Source: Leishmania martiniquensis (Eukaryota > Euglenozoa > Kinetoplastea > Trypanosomatida > Trypanosomatidae). Taken from it: 64,000 nt of DNA. Position numbers and translations under genes: made by a program. Below the pieces are notes generated by a model, which was not told where the DNA came from, did not search any database, and was given only the letters and a program-made list of their open reading frames with translations. Below, piece after piece: positions 47,936-57,661 of this stretch. The first letter of the stretch is position 1, and each line of letters opens with the position of its first letter. Location: contig NC_090171.1 of NCBI RefSeq assembly GCF_017916325.1, positions 388,501-452,500 of the forward strand, in the 5' to 3' direction.

Positions 47936-48030
47936 TTTTCCTCTGCTCTCTCTCTGTCTCTCTGTCTGTCTTGCTTCCCCCGTCGCCTGTTCTCCACGTC
48001 ACCGGCAACGCGTGGCGGTGGCTATGAAAG
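47936..48030 (+). promoter_or_regulatory. Pyrimidine tract and acceptor next to the start codon
   Basis: A C/T-rich tract at 47936-47998 (TCTC/TGTC repeats) is followed by no AG until 48029-48030, directly abutting the ATG at 48031. If used, the spliced leader itself would be the whole 5' UTR. Confidence 0.55.
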
Positions 48031-48924
48031 ATGTGCGTGCGTGTTTTTAATGACGACTCTCTCGAAATGGCGCATTGCCTAACATGGAAGGTGCTCGACC
48101 AGCGGGAGACAGAGGAATGCCTGGAGGCGGTAGACCTCGAGGCCCTGCGACTCGTCATCAAGCGCATCGACAGCGATCGCTCCGGGGAGCTGCTATACTC
48201 GCGAGAGCGAAGTGTAGCCCAGATAAATGTGTTACTGGAGCTCTACGGCCACCTTGTTTTGTTTGCCAAGGCGTCGATGTTCTCTCCTTTCAAAGCAAGT
48301 ACGCTCTTCGGCATCGTGCATGAAGTGCACGAAGCCAGCGTTGCTGACCGGCTTTCCCGTGCCAAGTCGTACGACCTTCTCCGCGAGCTCGTGGTGCGGC
48401 ACAGCGTGCATCGACCGCCCTACTCCACGATGGTATTTAGCGTTCGAGAGGTGCAGGACATCGATACGTACATGATGAGCACGTACTACCGCCACTACAA
48501 AATGTACGTGTACTGCTTTGTGCCTCGCGAAGTGGCGACCCTGAGGACGGTCATGCTCAACGACATGGCGGAGACGCCGCCAGCCCAACTCCCGCCCCTC
48601 ACTGCTGCCTTGAGAGAGGATGACTGGAAGGAAAAAGTGCAGGAGAAGGTGCGCGCAATTGAGGAGGCGGAGATGGAGGATCAGCTGCTCATCTCAGATG
48701 CGGTCTCGGAGGCGCAGAGGAACGCTGCCACGCTTGACAATCCCAAATTTAAGGAGGGTATTCGCGAGCAGCTGGCAGCTATCCGAGACGCGGTGCTGAG
48801 CAAGTCAAGTGACCGACTCGGCCTCGTGGAGGAGAAACTCGCAGCCATCGAGGCTAAAGTGACCGAAGCACTCAGCGGCAACCGTAGCCGTCAGGGCTCG
48901 AAAGGGTCGTCCAAGAGAAAGTGA
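48031..48924 (+). CDS. CLAMP-domain flagellar C1a-complex protein (CFAP119-like)
   Basis: Probable component of the axonemal central apparatus, C1a projection. In Chlamydomonas, CLAMP (DUF4464) subunits sit in the PF6/C1a complex that tunes dynein activity; animal CFAP119/CCDC189 is needed in sperm flagella. The 297-aa product carries the family hallmark HSVHRPP (residues 124-130), followed by the F-S-x-x-x-V-x-x-I segment and TYYRHYKMY (about 151-159). The N-terminal half is the folded domain; residues 185-297 are charged helix or coiled coil ending in a basic Ser/Lys tail. The start is either Met1 (48031) or Met13 (48067), as the only good acceptor abuts the first ATG. The ortholog within the C1a-32/C1a-34 pair is not resolved. 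Confidence 0.85.
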   Translation: MCVRVFNDDSLEMAHCLTWKVLDQRETEECLEAVDLEALRLVIKRIDSDRSGELLYSRERSVAQINVLLELYGHLVLFAKASMFSPFKASTLFGIVHEVHEASVADRLSRAKSYDLLRELVVRHSVHRPPYSTMVFSVREVQDIDTYMMSTYYRHYKMYVYCFVPREVATLRTVMLNDMAETPPAQLPPLTAALREDDWKEKVQEKVRAIEEAEMEDQLLISDAVSEAQRNAATLDNPKFKEGIREQLAAIRDAVLSKSSDRLGLVEEKLAAIEAKVTEALSGNRSRQGSKGSSKRK

Positions 48925-50099
48925 CATAATGGTCACCTAATGACGGAGCCCATCAAGAGGAGCGGTGCGGCGCGGTGACTCCCTTTCATTTTTCGCTTCC
49001 TCTCTTGCTCTCGATGCACCCCTCTGCCCTTCTCCATCCCTTTTTTTGTTCATTTGTCTGCCGGCCTCTTGTCCCTTCTCACACTCCACACTTGTCTATG
49101 TCGCCGTTCCTATTGCTCAGTCGCGTCCCTGTTCTGGCCACACTGCTGCTGCTTCTGGGCTCGCAACCGCTGTCGTTCGTGCAGGCGTGCCGCTTAACGA
49201 GGAGCGAGCCGTTGGCTGTCATGTAATCTAGCCAGATTCCTCTTTCTTCTTTGTCTGGGCGAGTGTGTGTGCATGGGTACAGAAGAGCGTTGGCGCTCTG
49301 TACCTGTTTGCGGTCGCGTCATCGAAAACAAAAAGCAGTTGATCGGGTGACATGCGGTTGGCAGATGGGCCGTCGTGGGCCTCCTCTGCAGGCGCTTTCT
49401 TTTTGAAAGATGGCTGCAGGCGCCCCCGACATGTCACTGTCGTTTTTTCTCCTTGGAAGGAGCGCCGTTGTGCGCCTCAATTTTATCGATGCCTGCTTGT
49501 GTAGGTGCGTGTCTGCGTAAACCCCTCGAATGCAGCTGACTCATACTCCGAGTCGGCTGATGTCCTCCTCAGCTCTCACGGTCTCGCATCGTTGTTCTCC
49601 CGCACCCCTCTCCTCCTCCTCTCTCTCTCGCTGGTATCTGTTCATAATGGACTTCGTTTGCCGTGGGCCGTGTGGGGAAGAGGGAGCGTCACACCTACAA
49701 CAGAAGAGCTGAGGAAAGAAAAAAAAGCAAACGTTTTAGCGCTGCTTTCATCAGCGCTGCTTTCGTCTGGCAAACTGCTGTGCTCTTGCTCCGCGTCTGT
49801 GTATCTCTTGGTGGCGCGGCGGAGCGCGCGTTTTCCTAGGCTCTATGGCGCATATGTTGGCAGCCACACACCTTGTTGGTAGAGCCTCCCACCCTTAGGC
49901 CACCCTTCAAGGCACTGGGCGTGCGATTCATCCAACCAAGGACGCGCTACTCGTTCTATCTCCACGTGTAAAGACGGGCACTAGGGGGGGCACAGCTTTT
50001 CGCGCGGCCGTGCTAGCGGCTTCACACCGTCGTCGCCTCGAGCAACACCTCTTCACTCCTCACTCACTTGACTGCGCTCCTTTGCCGAGTTGGTGCAGC
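48925..50099. other. Spacer, no gene seen
   Basis: Pyrimidine-rich stretches (48995-49120, 49590-49640) alternate with mixed sequence. Reading frames near 49505-49882 and 48965-49231 are Ser/Leu/Cys-rich and overlap each other in several phases, so I do not accept them. Confidence 0.65.
50047..50098 (+). promoter_or_regulatory. Pyrimidine tract and acceptor of KREN2
   Basis: Short C/T-rich tract with AG at 50088-50089 and 50097-50098, so the 5' UTR would be only 1-10 nt before the ATG at 50100. This spacing fixes the start at 50100 rather than at the upstream GTG. Confidence 0.5.
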
Positions 50100-51887
50100 A
50101 TGAAGTCTTTTAGTTCACATCGGCGCCTTTTACAACGGCCGCCATGGGCGCCGTTGTCAGGCCTCGTGCGTCGAACACGACTAGGGGGCGGGTCTGCCGC
50201 ACTGTTGCTGCGACTAAGTCCGTCAAGGTGCCGCAGCACCGCTGTACTTTGCGTTCCTGCCGCATCTATCAGTAGCAGCAGCACTTCTGGCTCATCGGGA
50301 AAGAAAAGTCCCGTGTACTACAATTTCGCCACCCCAGTGGATGAGATTTGTGAAGCGGCGGGAGATGGGGGTCTTTGCCGACGGCGGCTGCGCCTCATGT
50401 CGCAGGCTCGAGAGGAAGGCCGTCTGCTGGTGGCGCCGCGCAAGCCGGATCCGAAAGACCCGGGGCAGCGTTTCAACATTTTTCGACGCGATTTTTACGA
50501 TTACGGTAGCTCCCCCAAGTCGCAACAGAACATCTCGGTGAGCGTCGACGCGAGCCTTCGCCGATTCCTCGACATGTTCTGTGACTACGATGCCAAACGC
50601 TGCAAACTGTGCAATGAGACCTTCACGCAGTGGCACCTACACGCCAGCGGCATCCCTCACGCTGGGCGGGAGGGGATGCTGCTGGAGCTGGTTCGCCCGT
50701 ATTGCGGTACTCCAGATGAGTTGATAGAGATGTGGTGGCAGCGACTAAACTTGTGCGCTGCGTTCCACCGACTTCCCTCGTTAAGCCACGACAACCCCCA
50801 CATTCGCAAGCGGCGTCTTCTGTACCTGCTGCGTTTTCTGAAAGACCGCGGCGTCCTCGTGGAGACGTTCAACGTGAGCGACAGCCGCTCCAACTCGATG
50901 CGCACCTGGGAATTCGAGCGACTTGAGTTCGTTGGTGACAATGTGGTCAAATACGTGCTGAACAGCATCATCCACTGCACGTTTCCGCCACATGAAGGGG
51001 GTACGAGAGGAAGACTGACGCTTTTTCAGTTCGTGATGGACGGCAACGATGGTCTGGCGCGGGGCTACGACCACCTCGACCTCCAGCAGCTCGCCTCCAG
51101 CGTGAAGGTGGTGAGCAAGTTCAAGAGCGACATTGTCGAGACCCTCTTCGCGGAGTTGCAGATGTATCTCTGGAGCACGCAGCACGACGTCGGCACCTCA
51201 CCCCTTGTGTTCCCCTTCACAAAAGACATTTACACCCTGCGAGCGGTGGTGCAGCATGTTTTGTATGAGCTGGCGATTGAGCTGTTCCTCTACCATATTC
51301 GCCAAATCAATGGCATGCTGCAACGTGTGATGCGTGAGAACGATTTGCACTTCGTCAACACGGACTGCGCGCTGAAGCGAACCGCAGAGGCTGAGGCTAA
51401 GTATGCGGGGTTCAGAACGCACCGTGGCGGTATTGATGACAGTGGTGACTGTGACATTCCGAAAAACTGCTGTGTACCACTGGCACCCGCCACCAGAGCG
51501 ACGCTTTCGAAAACGCGCGAGCAGCGCAAGCGCTTACACGGCCTCGGTGCGGCACTCTTCCTCGAGTCCACCAACTACGACGACTTCAAACGTGTGGTCC
51601 CGATTGGTGGGCTTCTGCCGCGACCATTTGCAAGGGAAGAGTTATCTGTGATCCCAAACTACATGCCGCATCTTCGGAAAGATAGCGTGATGACGGTGAA
51701 GGTGAGGAATGTCGGGCGTGCCGGCTGGTCGACGCTGCGCGGCCCTGCCGCAGCTCTGGACGCGAGGAACGCTGTCGCTGACGGTCTTGGCCTCAGCGCC
51801 GAAGTGAAACCTCGTCTTGGAGGCCGGCCAGCGATCTTGTCAGTTCCGCGTCTCAAGGACGAGGAGCTCATCCCCGAGCTCATTTAA
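50100..51887 (+). CDS. KREN2: RNA-editing RNase III endonuclease, probable KREN2
   Basis: Cleaves mitochondrial pre-mRNA within the U-insertion/deletion editosome; KREN2 is the insertion-site endonuclease of one editosome type. The 595-aa product begins with an Arg/Ser/Leu-rich, acid-free presequence. A U1-like zinc finger follows (C168, C171, H181, H187, then an Arg-Glu), then an RNase III domain: ERLEFVGD with E276 and D280, and SDIVE with D344 and E347. These four match the catalytic E41, D45, D114 and E117 of E. coli RNase III, so the enzyme looks active, unlike the KREPB4-8 partners. Finger plus RNase III identifies the editing-endonuclease family. The choice of KREN2 over KREN1 or KREN3 rests on remembered gene order in T. 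brucei. A C-terminal dsRNA-binding motif is not clear by eye. Confidence 0.85.
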   Translation: MKSFSSHRRLLQRPPWAPLSGLVRRTRLGGGSAALLLRLSPSRCRSTAVLCVPAASISSSSTSGSSGKKSPVYYNFATPVDEICEAAGDGGLCRRRLRLMSQAREEGRLLVAPRKPDPKDPGQRFNIFRRDFYDYGSSPKSQQNISVSVDASLRRFLDMFCDYDAKRCKLCNETFTQWHLHASGIPHAGREGMLLELVRPYCGTPDELIEMWWQRLNLCAAFHRLPSLSHDNPHIRKRRLLYLLRFLKDRGVLVETFNVSDSRSNSMRTWEFERLEFVGDNVVKYVLNSIIHCTFPPHEGGTRGRLTLFQFVMDGNDGLARGYDHLDLQQLASSVKVVSKFKSDIVETLFAELQMYLWSTQHDVGTSPLVFPFTKDIYTLRAVVQHVLYELAIELFLYHIRQINGMLQRVMRENDLHFVNTDCALKRTAEAEAKYAGFRTHRGGIDDSGDCDIPKNCCVPLAPATRATLSKTREQRKRLHGLGAALFLESTNYDDFKRVVPIGGLLPRPFAREELSVIPNYMPHLRKDSVMTVKVRNVGRAGWSTLRGPAAALDARNAVADGLGLSAEVKPRLGGRPAILSVPRLKDEELIPELI

Positions 51888-53055
51888 ACTCCGCGCAGGC
51901 GTTTTGCCTTGTGTTTTGTTGCTTCCTTGCGTCTGCGGAGACGGATGGCGAGAGAGGGACGAAGGGCAGCAGATTCAGGAAATCAAAAAGGCGTCTGTGC
52001 CACGGCGGCCTCTCCCCAACCACCCCGACGCAGCTGCTAGCTGACTTTTCTACGAGTGGCAAGGCAGATGCTCACACGCGCGCTTGTAGACGGGTCTCAG
52101 GAGAAAGTAAGGGCCCCCGCTGAGGTGGTTACGACCTCTCTATTCGCGGCGAAGCGACTCTGCCAGGGGAAGAGCCCGCCGGTGGACTGCCCGCTCCACG
52201 ACGACGGAAATAGCAAAGCGGAAGAGAGCAGCGACGTCGACGCACGTGCCGCCAGCAGGGAAACCTTTTCCCTCTAACGCCGTCCGCCGACTGTGCGCGC
52301 TTTTGTGCAGGAGAGGAGCATCGGTGACATGGCGCCGTCGTCGCTCGTCAATCCTGTGCTGTCTTGGCGGACTATCCCACAAACTTTTACTCCATGCCAC
52401 TGCCCTCTTTCCGCCACCATTCCCACCACCCCTCCTCTTCATTCCTCGTTGGCCCGCTGCGCTGTGCACAATCTGAGTGTCTCACCACCACCACCACCGA
52501 CTTGCGCCTTCGCTGTCTCCACTATCCTGTGCACTGGCGCACGCTCCAGCCGCATAGAATTTGACCGCACGCACTCACGCACGCTTCGCGGCACGCAGCG
52601 ACGTGCCATCGGCCCCGTGACTTCACACTTCTCTCTCTTTCCCCTTTTCTTTTTCCTCCTCTCCTCCACCGCCCTATCTCCCTCTTGTGCCTCCTCCTTC
52701 TCCTGTCCGTCCTTCGCCACCATCAGCGACGCCCCTTATTCGCATACAGACAGAAAACCCTTTCAGAGCGCATCAGCTTTATTTTTTTAATCGGACTGTT
52801 TCGGGGCTGGGCCGTACTGCGCTCAGTCAATGCTTATTGGCGGGCTCATTTTGAGGAACATCAACGCAAGACTGGCAGCCTCTCTGACGCACCCCTTCAC
52901 TCCTCCCACCACCCTTTACGGCTCTCCATAGACAATACCTCTGTAGTCGTCGGCGGTCATCGCTTCGCTCACGCCACTGTGCGGGCCGCAAAGTCACTTT
53001 GCTGTGTAGCCGCTCAAGCGTCTCGAGTAGGCTGCACAGGGCGGCTGCACTGCTC
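51888..53055. other. Spacer, no gene seen
   Basis: KREN2 3' UTR followed by long pyrimidine-rich sequence (52370-52480, 52620-52720). No credible open frame. Confidence 0.65.
52628..52726 (+). promoter_or_regulatory. Pyrimidine tract and acceptor
   Basis: Very strong C/T-rich run with AG at 52725-52726; 5' UTR about 330 nt for the gene at 53056. Confidence 0.5.
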
Positions 53056-56000
53056 ATGATCACCGCTCGGTCGCCTTATCAAGTCTACAAGGCGGCGGAC
53101 GCCAGTGGCACCGTCGCCGACTTCAACTCCTTGCCTTCCGAGGAGGTGCTGCCGTACAAGATCGCGTCAGCTGAGGAGACACTTGTGGCGTCCCTCTCTA
53201 TTGTCGAATCGAACGAGGAGCAACGAGGCAAGTACGCTGTCTCCGCCCTGCGCGCAGCGAGCACGTACATCTCTCATCTGATCAGTTACATTCCCCTCTC
53301 CGCACGCTCACAGACTGCAAAAAAGGTGCAAATTAACATCGACGCCATCGTGCGCACTGTCATGCTCTTCGCCACCAGCGCGGAGCTGCTGCAAAGTGCC
53401 ATGAACATGGTACTGGAAAACGCCGCGGGAGGGCAGGTCTCGCTGAAGGACCTCTCCGACCTGGAAGGAGCGCTCCAGGCGATGGAGAAGGGGCACCGGC
53501 AGAAGGCGAAGGGGGCTGGGGAGAAGGTGGATATGCTGCGCAAGGTGGCGCCGGAGCCGGGGATGGCTTCGTCCAGCGCGGCAAAACGACCCGGCACGGT
53601 GTCCTTGGCTGCAGCGGAGGACAGCAGCGGTGCCGCGTCGAACGTCGTCGGCTCTTCTCGACAGCGCCGCCGCCGCTCGCAGTCCGCCGACGGCCCTGCC
53701 GCGAATGCACGCATGCATAGAGACGCGGCTGCACTAAAGGTGGCAAAGACTGAGGGTGACGGCGATAGCGCTCCGCACGCCTCTGTCTATCCGCCAAAGC
53801 CCTCGGACGCGCCCAAGAGCTTGCGCGCCGGCCGAGGCGGCGGGCTCGTCTGGGGCCGTCTGCGCGGTTTATCGAGCGGCGAAAAGAAGGTTGTCGCTCT
53901 GCTGAACTCGACGATTCAGGTACTTGCGCACATCTTCGCCACGAAGTTCAACGATCTTGTCCCCATCTTCGACGTGCTCGGTGAGCGCCTTCAGACGGCG
54001 CAGGCCATAATAGACGCCGAACGTGCCCAATACAAGGTGAAGAATGACAAGAAAGTTGCAGAGCCGTTTCACGACGTCACTCTGGGCCCTGTTCAGCTGG
54101 CTCTGGAGCGGTCTAGTGAGACTTTCCGCAGCGATGAGGAGTGTCGCTACGAGCTCGATGAAGACTTGTTGCACCCCATCGCGCATGCGTGCCTGAGTGT
54201 CATCAACCACATCGAAGGCTTCTCAACCGAGCCCTTCAAAGGACCGACCCCAGAGGAGCTGATGCGGAAGCAACAGCTGCGCGACGCGGCGCGGGCTAAG
54301 CGCGAGGAGGCGAAGCGCCGGACTCTCGAAAAGGCCGAGGCGAAGGCGGAGCTGGAGCGCAAGAAAGAAGAGGAGCGGCAGCTCCTGCGGCGGCGTCTTG
54401 GCAATGACAATGGCGAACACGAGGACAAGCTGGAAGAGGACACCACGCTCGTCACTCCGTCGACGTTAGGGTACGTGGATTACGCTGCAGCACTGCCGCT
54501 TGGCACTCCTGACCTTTTCGAAAAAGCGCTGAATGTGTGGAGCATGCTTGCATCCGTTCCGAGGGCTCTGAACCTGTCGCAGATGCACTTGGCCACCTTC
54601 CTGAAAGGCATCGCGTGCGAGGATCAGGACGCTAACGGGCTAATGGAGGAGGTGACGAAGTGTCTGCTAGATGTTTGCATGGAAAACGTCCGCATCCGCT
54701 CTCCAGAGACGCCGCGTATCACGACGCGTGGGAAAAACTGGTTTGATGCGCTTGTCGAGTTCGTCGGGGTGGCGAGTGGGAACAAAAAGCGGCGGCAGCA
54801 GCAGCAGCGGCGGCGCCGGGACTCTAGCACAGAAGAAGTGGAAAGCGGGGAGAGCGATGGAGAGAGCGACACCGAATCTGTGTCCTCGACATCGTCTTCA
54901 CCGTCGTCCTCTTCGTCGAAAGGGGACCACACCATCAAGTCATCGGAGGAAGGAAACTCCTCCCCGTCGGAAGAGAGGCTCAGAGGTGGTGGGGCCGATG
55001 GTGGCGAACGCGCTGCCGAAGCCACCCCAGAAGAAGAGCTGGACGCTGACCCCTTCTTGATGGAGCTGAAGAAGACGATGACGAAGGTAGCGGAGCTCCG
55101 CTCCTTGGCATCGTGGGGCAACATCGATGCCGCTGATCGACTGAATCTGCTCCAGTTCTGCGTGCTGGAGGCACTTGGCAGTGATGACGTGCGCAACGAA
55201 GCAGATCGTCTGCTGAAGGAGCACGACGACGAAGTGTTAAGCGTCGAGAAGAAGTTAAAGGAGATTCGAGAGGAGGCAGAGAAGGAACTAAAGGTACTGT
55301 TGCGGACGCTGCCGTCCCTCTCTGTCGCAGCTAACCGTAAAAAAAAGGCGCAGGAGAGCAAACAGAAGACCGATGCAGCAACAGCGGCGGACAAGCTGGA
55401 GACCGACGACGGCGATGAGGACAGACGGGACGGCGACGGGGCTGAGGGGGCGGAGAAGGAAAAGGACCCGGAAGAGGCACTGCGGGCTTTCAAGGCGGAC
55501 CGCGAGGTCATTCTGAGAAGCGTTGATGGCAAGCGCGAAGAGGCCTACGCACGGCTGTTCAGCATGCAGGATGGCGAAGACAACGGGGCCATCATCGAGC
55601 CTCTTGGCATGGACCGCTATCGACGCCTCTACTGGCGTTTTCCGATGGAGCGAGTCGTGCACGTGCAAAGCGTCCCCAACCTTACAGCTTCCACATTTCC
55701 GATCCTCCTGGAGCCACCGGAACTCAAAAAGCGTCGCATCCCCTTGCGGTCGCTTTTTCTGGACGACGAGGAGGAAAACGCAGTGCGCGGGGGGCGTCGG
55801 CGTGGGGGAAAGACCTCGATCGAGGCGGACGATACAGCCGGTGCCGGCGTCGACACGAGTGCGTGGCAGACAACATGGGGTATTATCCCACACGACTACC
55901 TGGGGACCTTTGCGAAAACCCTGGACCGTCGCGGAGAACGGGAGGGGCCTCTGCGACACGCGCTCGAGACTCTGGAGCCGTACCTGACGAAATTGGAAGA

Positions 56001-56082
56001 GCCCCGGGAAGGTCGCGAGACACGGGCGCGTGCGCACATGTTCGGGTACTTCAACCGCCTGAAGGTCGACTACACGTACTAG
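53056..56082 (+). CDS. DDT/WHIM-domain chromatin-remodelling subunit (ISWI-partner-like)
   Basis: Probable nuclear accessory subunit of an ISWI-type nucleosome-remodelling complex, by analogy with Acf1/BAZ and Ioc-type proteins. The 1,008-aa product starts at the ATG at 53056; the open frame's 19 earlier codons begin at TTG. Domains seen: helical N-terminus; basic Arg/Ser stretch near 205-220; charged helix rich in Arg, Lys and Glu at 400-450; a DDT-like segment at about 483-545 (leucine pattern of LFEKALNVWSML...LNLSQMHLATFL); a CAG-encoded Gln run with Arg (about 580); a Ser/Glu/Asp-rich linker (590-680); WHIM1-like helices (about 695-760); and a WHIM2/WSD-type box, LGMDRYRRLYWRF, at about 850-862. 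The order DDT-WHIM1-WHIM2 fits the family. Which remodelling complex it joins in this lineage is unknown to me. Confidence 0.82.
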   Translation: MITARSPYQVYKAADASGTVADFNSLPSEEVLPYKIASAEETLVASLSIVESNEEQRGKYAVSALRAASTYISHLISYIPLSARSQTAKKVQINIDAIVRTVMLFATSAELLQSAMNMVLENAAGGQVSLKDLSDLEGALQAMEKGHRQKAKGAGEKVDMLRKVAPEPGMASSSAAKRPGTVSLAAAEDSSGAASNVVGSSRQRRRRSQSADGPAANARMHRDAAALKVAKTEGDGDSAPHASVYPPKPSDAPKSLRAGRGGGLVWGRLRGLSSGEKKVVALLNSTIQVLAHIFATKFNDLVPIFDVLGERLQTAQAIIDAERAQYKVKNDKKVAEPFHDVTLGPVQLALERSSETFRSDEECRYELDEDLLHPIAHACLSVINHIEGFSTEPFKGPTPEELMRKQQLRDAARAKREEAKRRTLEKAEAKAELERKKEEERQLLRRRLGNDNGEHEDKLEEDTTLVTPSTLGYVDYAAALPLGTPDLFEKALNVWSMLASVPRALNLSQMHLATFLKGIACEDQDANGLMEEVTKCLLDVCMENVRIRSPETPRITTRGKNWFDALVEFVGVASGNKKRRQQQQRRRRDSSTEEVESGESDGESDTESVSSTSSSPSSSSSKGDHTIKSSEEGNSSPSEERLRGGGADGGERAAEATPEEELDADPFLMELKKTMTKVAELRSLASWGNIDAADRLNLLQFCVLEALGSDDVRNEADRLLKEHDDEVLSVEKKLKEIREEAEKELKVLLRTLPSLSVAANRKKKAQESKQKTDAATAADKLETDDGDEDRRDGDGAEGAEKEKDPEEALRAFKADREVILRSVDGKREEAYARLFSMQDGEDNGAIIEPLGMDRYRRLYWRFPMERVVHVQSVPNLTASTFPILLEPPELKKRRIPLRSLFLDDEEENAVRGGRRRGGKTSIEADDTAGAGVDTSAWQTTWGIIPHDYLGTFAKTLDRRGEREGPLRHALETLEPYLTKLEEPREGRETRARAHMFGYFNRLKVDYTY

Positions 56083-56602
56083 TATGACGGCGCGTCTTCT
56101 CTCCTCAAAATCGAAGCGCAACGCTCTTTCTCTGCCTCTCGTACTCTTTCGTATCTGTCGCTCGACTTCTATGAACTTTCTTTGAGCTATTTCGTAGCGC
56201 CCCGACGCGAGAAGATGCGACACCCCTAATCTTTTGTGTCGGCATCGGACCCAGCGCCTAAGATGGGCACACTTCTCGCTTCCTCCAGTTGTGTAGCTTC
56301 TCACACGCCTATAAACCACCGATGGGTTTGGAGCGGCGCAGTGCGTTTGATTGACACTGTTGTCAGAGAGTCACCCCCGATCGTGTGAACTAGCTGCCTC
56401 ATGAGATGCTCGGCGCCTACTGCCGCAACCGCCGCCCCGCCTGTTCATTCTGCTCCCGGGGAAAAGGAATGAAGTCATCGACCCTCCGACAGCCGCCTTT
56501 CTTCACAGCTTCGGTCAGCAACTCACCCCTCTCTTTTTCTCTCCCGCTCCTTTGCCATCTTCCACCAACACTGTGGCGCATTTCCCATCCCTTTCAGCAG
56601 CC
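56083..56602. other. Spacer between DDT/WHIM gene and eL24
   Basis: No gene seen. Mixed sequence, then a C/T-rich tract from about 56524. Confidence 0.65.
56524..56600 (+). promoter_or_regulatory. Pyrimidine tract and acceptor of eL24 copy 1
   Basis: C/T-rich tract ending in AG at 56596-56597 and 56599-56600, only 2-5 nt before the ATG. This places the start at 56603 and excludes the longer open frame upstream. Confidence 0.65.
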
Positions 56603-56977
56603 ATGCGTACGATCGAGTGCGAGTTCTCCCACTACGCGGTGCACCCCGGCCACGGCCGCCGGTATGTGCCGTTCGCGTTCCTGTCGACGAAGCCGGTGCT
56701 GACCTTCTCGCGCCCGAAGTGCTTCGCGCTGTACATGCGCAAGAAGAACCCGCGCTTCATTCCATGGACGCGCACGTACCGTCGCATCCACCGCAAGACA
56801 ACCACGGACCGCGTGAACCGCCGCCGCGCCGCGCGTGCGGTGAGGGTGCAGCGCGCGATTGTCGGCGCGGACCTGTCCTACATCCAGGAGGTGCGCGCGA
56901 CGCGCAAGGAGGACCACTCCGCCAAGGCTAGGGCGGTCCGCGCAGAGGTCGCTGAGCGCAAGGCCGCCAAGAAGTAA
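56603..56977 (+). CDS. RPL24: 60S ribosomal protein eL24, copy 1
   Basis: Large-subunit ribosomal protein at the subunit interface. The 124-aa product shows the eL24 pattern: CxFSxYxxHPGHGRRY at the N-terminus, KCFALYMRKKNPRFIPWTxxYRRxHRK, and the AVRxQRAIVGADLxxI helix, with a basic C-terminal tail. It differs from the second copy by one base: His at codon 105 (CAC) where copy 2 has Arg. Homology between the copies is confined to the reading frame plus a few bases on each side. Length matches the family. Confidence 0.96.
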   Translation: MRTIECEFSHYAVHPGHGRRYVPFAFLSTKPVLTFSRPKCFALYMRKKNPRFIPWTRTYRRIHRKTTTDRVNRRRAARAVRVQRAIVGADLSYIQEVRATRKEDHSAKARAVRAEVAERKAAKK

Positions 56978-57661
56978 ACTCGAGTCGCTCGTGACGCCGC
57001 TGGGACGCGCTCTGCTATGGCTCCACCTCCTCCCCCGCCTCTTCGCTTGGCCGGCGTGGGCCGGCGGGTGTGATGGTTTCGGGCCACGGCAACGTATTTT
57101 CTCACGTCTAGTTTTTTATTTATATACGCTCGTTTAGTACCACCCGCAAAGAAGCGTATCATCGAATGAATCCGGAAGGAAGAGGGATGGGGGACGTGCG
57201 CGGTCTGTGCAGAGTAAGAAGAGGGGAACGCTAGCCCTCTCCGCGAGACGTTCGCGTGACTGATCCGCGCCACTGCTTATCTTGCCCGTGTGGGCGCTTT
57301 TGCCGCACACCTCACCTTCTTTTTTTTCCGCGGCATGTTTGAGTAATATGATGGCTGTGGAGGTCGTCTCCGATGTCGTTCGCGATGTGCGTCTCTCCAC
57401 GGGGGGCTTTTCGGCCCGCGACCGCCTATATGAAATATCCTTATCTCTCCTTCCTTCTCGACGATGTCTTCTTTTCGCTTCAGGGCTGCTGCGTGTACAG
57501 CGCAAAGGCGGGGTTGCACAGCCAGCGGCTTTTAGTATGGTTCGCCCACCAAGTACAGAAGGGGTCCCTCACGTCGCACCGTCTGTCGGGCTCCTAGTCG
57601 AGACTCCTCGCTGGCAGTATCACCATTGCCGCAAAAAGGCGTGAACACGCCCTCCGATGCC
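56978..57661. other. Spacer between eL24 copy 1 and the torsin-like gene
   Basis: No gene seen. eL24 3' UTR, then a C/T-rich tract at 57438-57481 with AG at 57482-57483, the probable acceptor of the next gene (5' UTR about 178 nt). Confidence 0.6.

Larger units (their letters stand above)
46790..48030. other. Spacer with second SIDER-like repeat
   Basis: No gene supported. It contains the 450 bp repeat (47091-47540), an unrelated stretch from 47541 to 47930, and a pyrimidine tract from 47936. Open frames over the repeat are the same GC-driven shadows as in copy A. Confidence 0.65.

Noticed and set aside
57626..57661. TTG-initiated extension of the torsin-like gene
   Set aside because: Nuclear genes in this group start at ATG; the first ATG gives a good signal-anchor.
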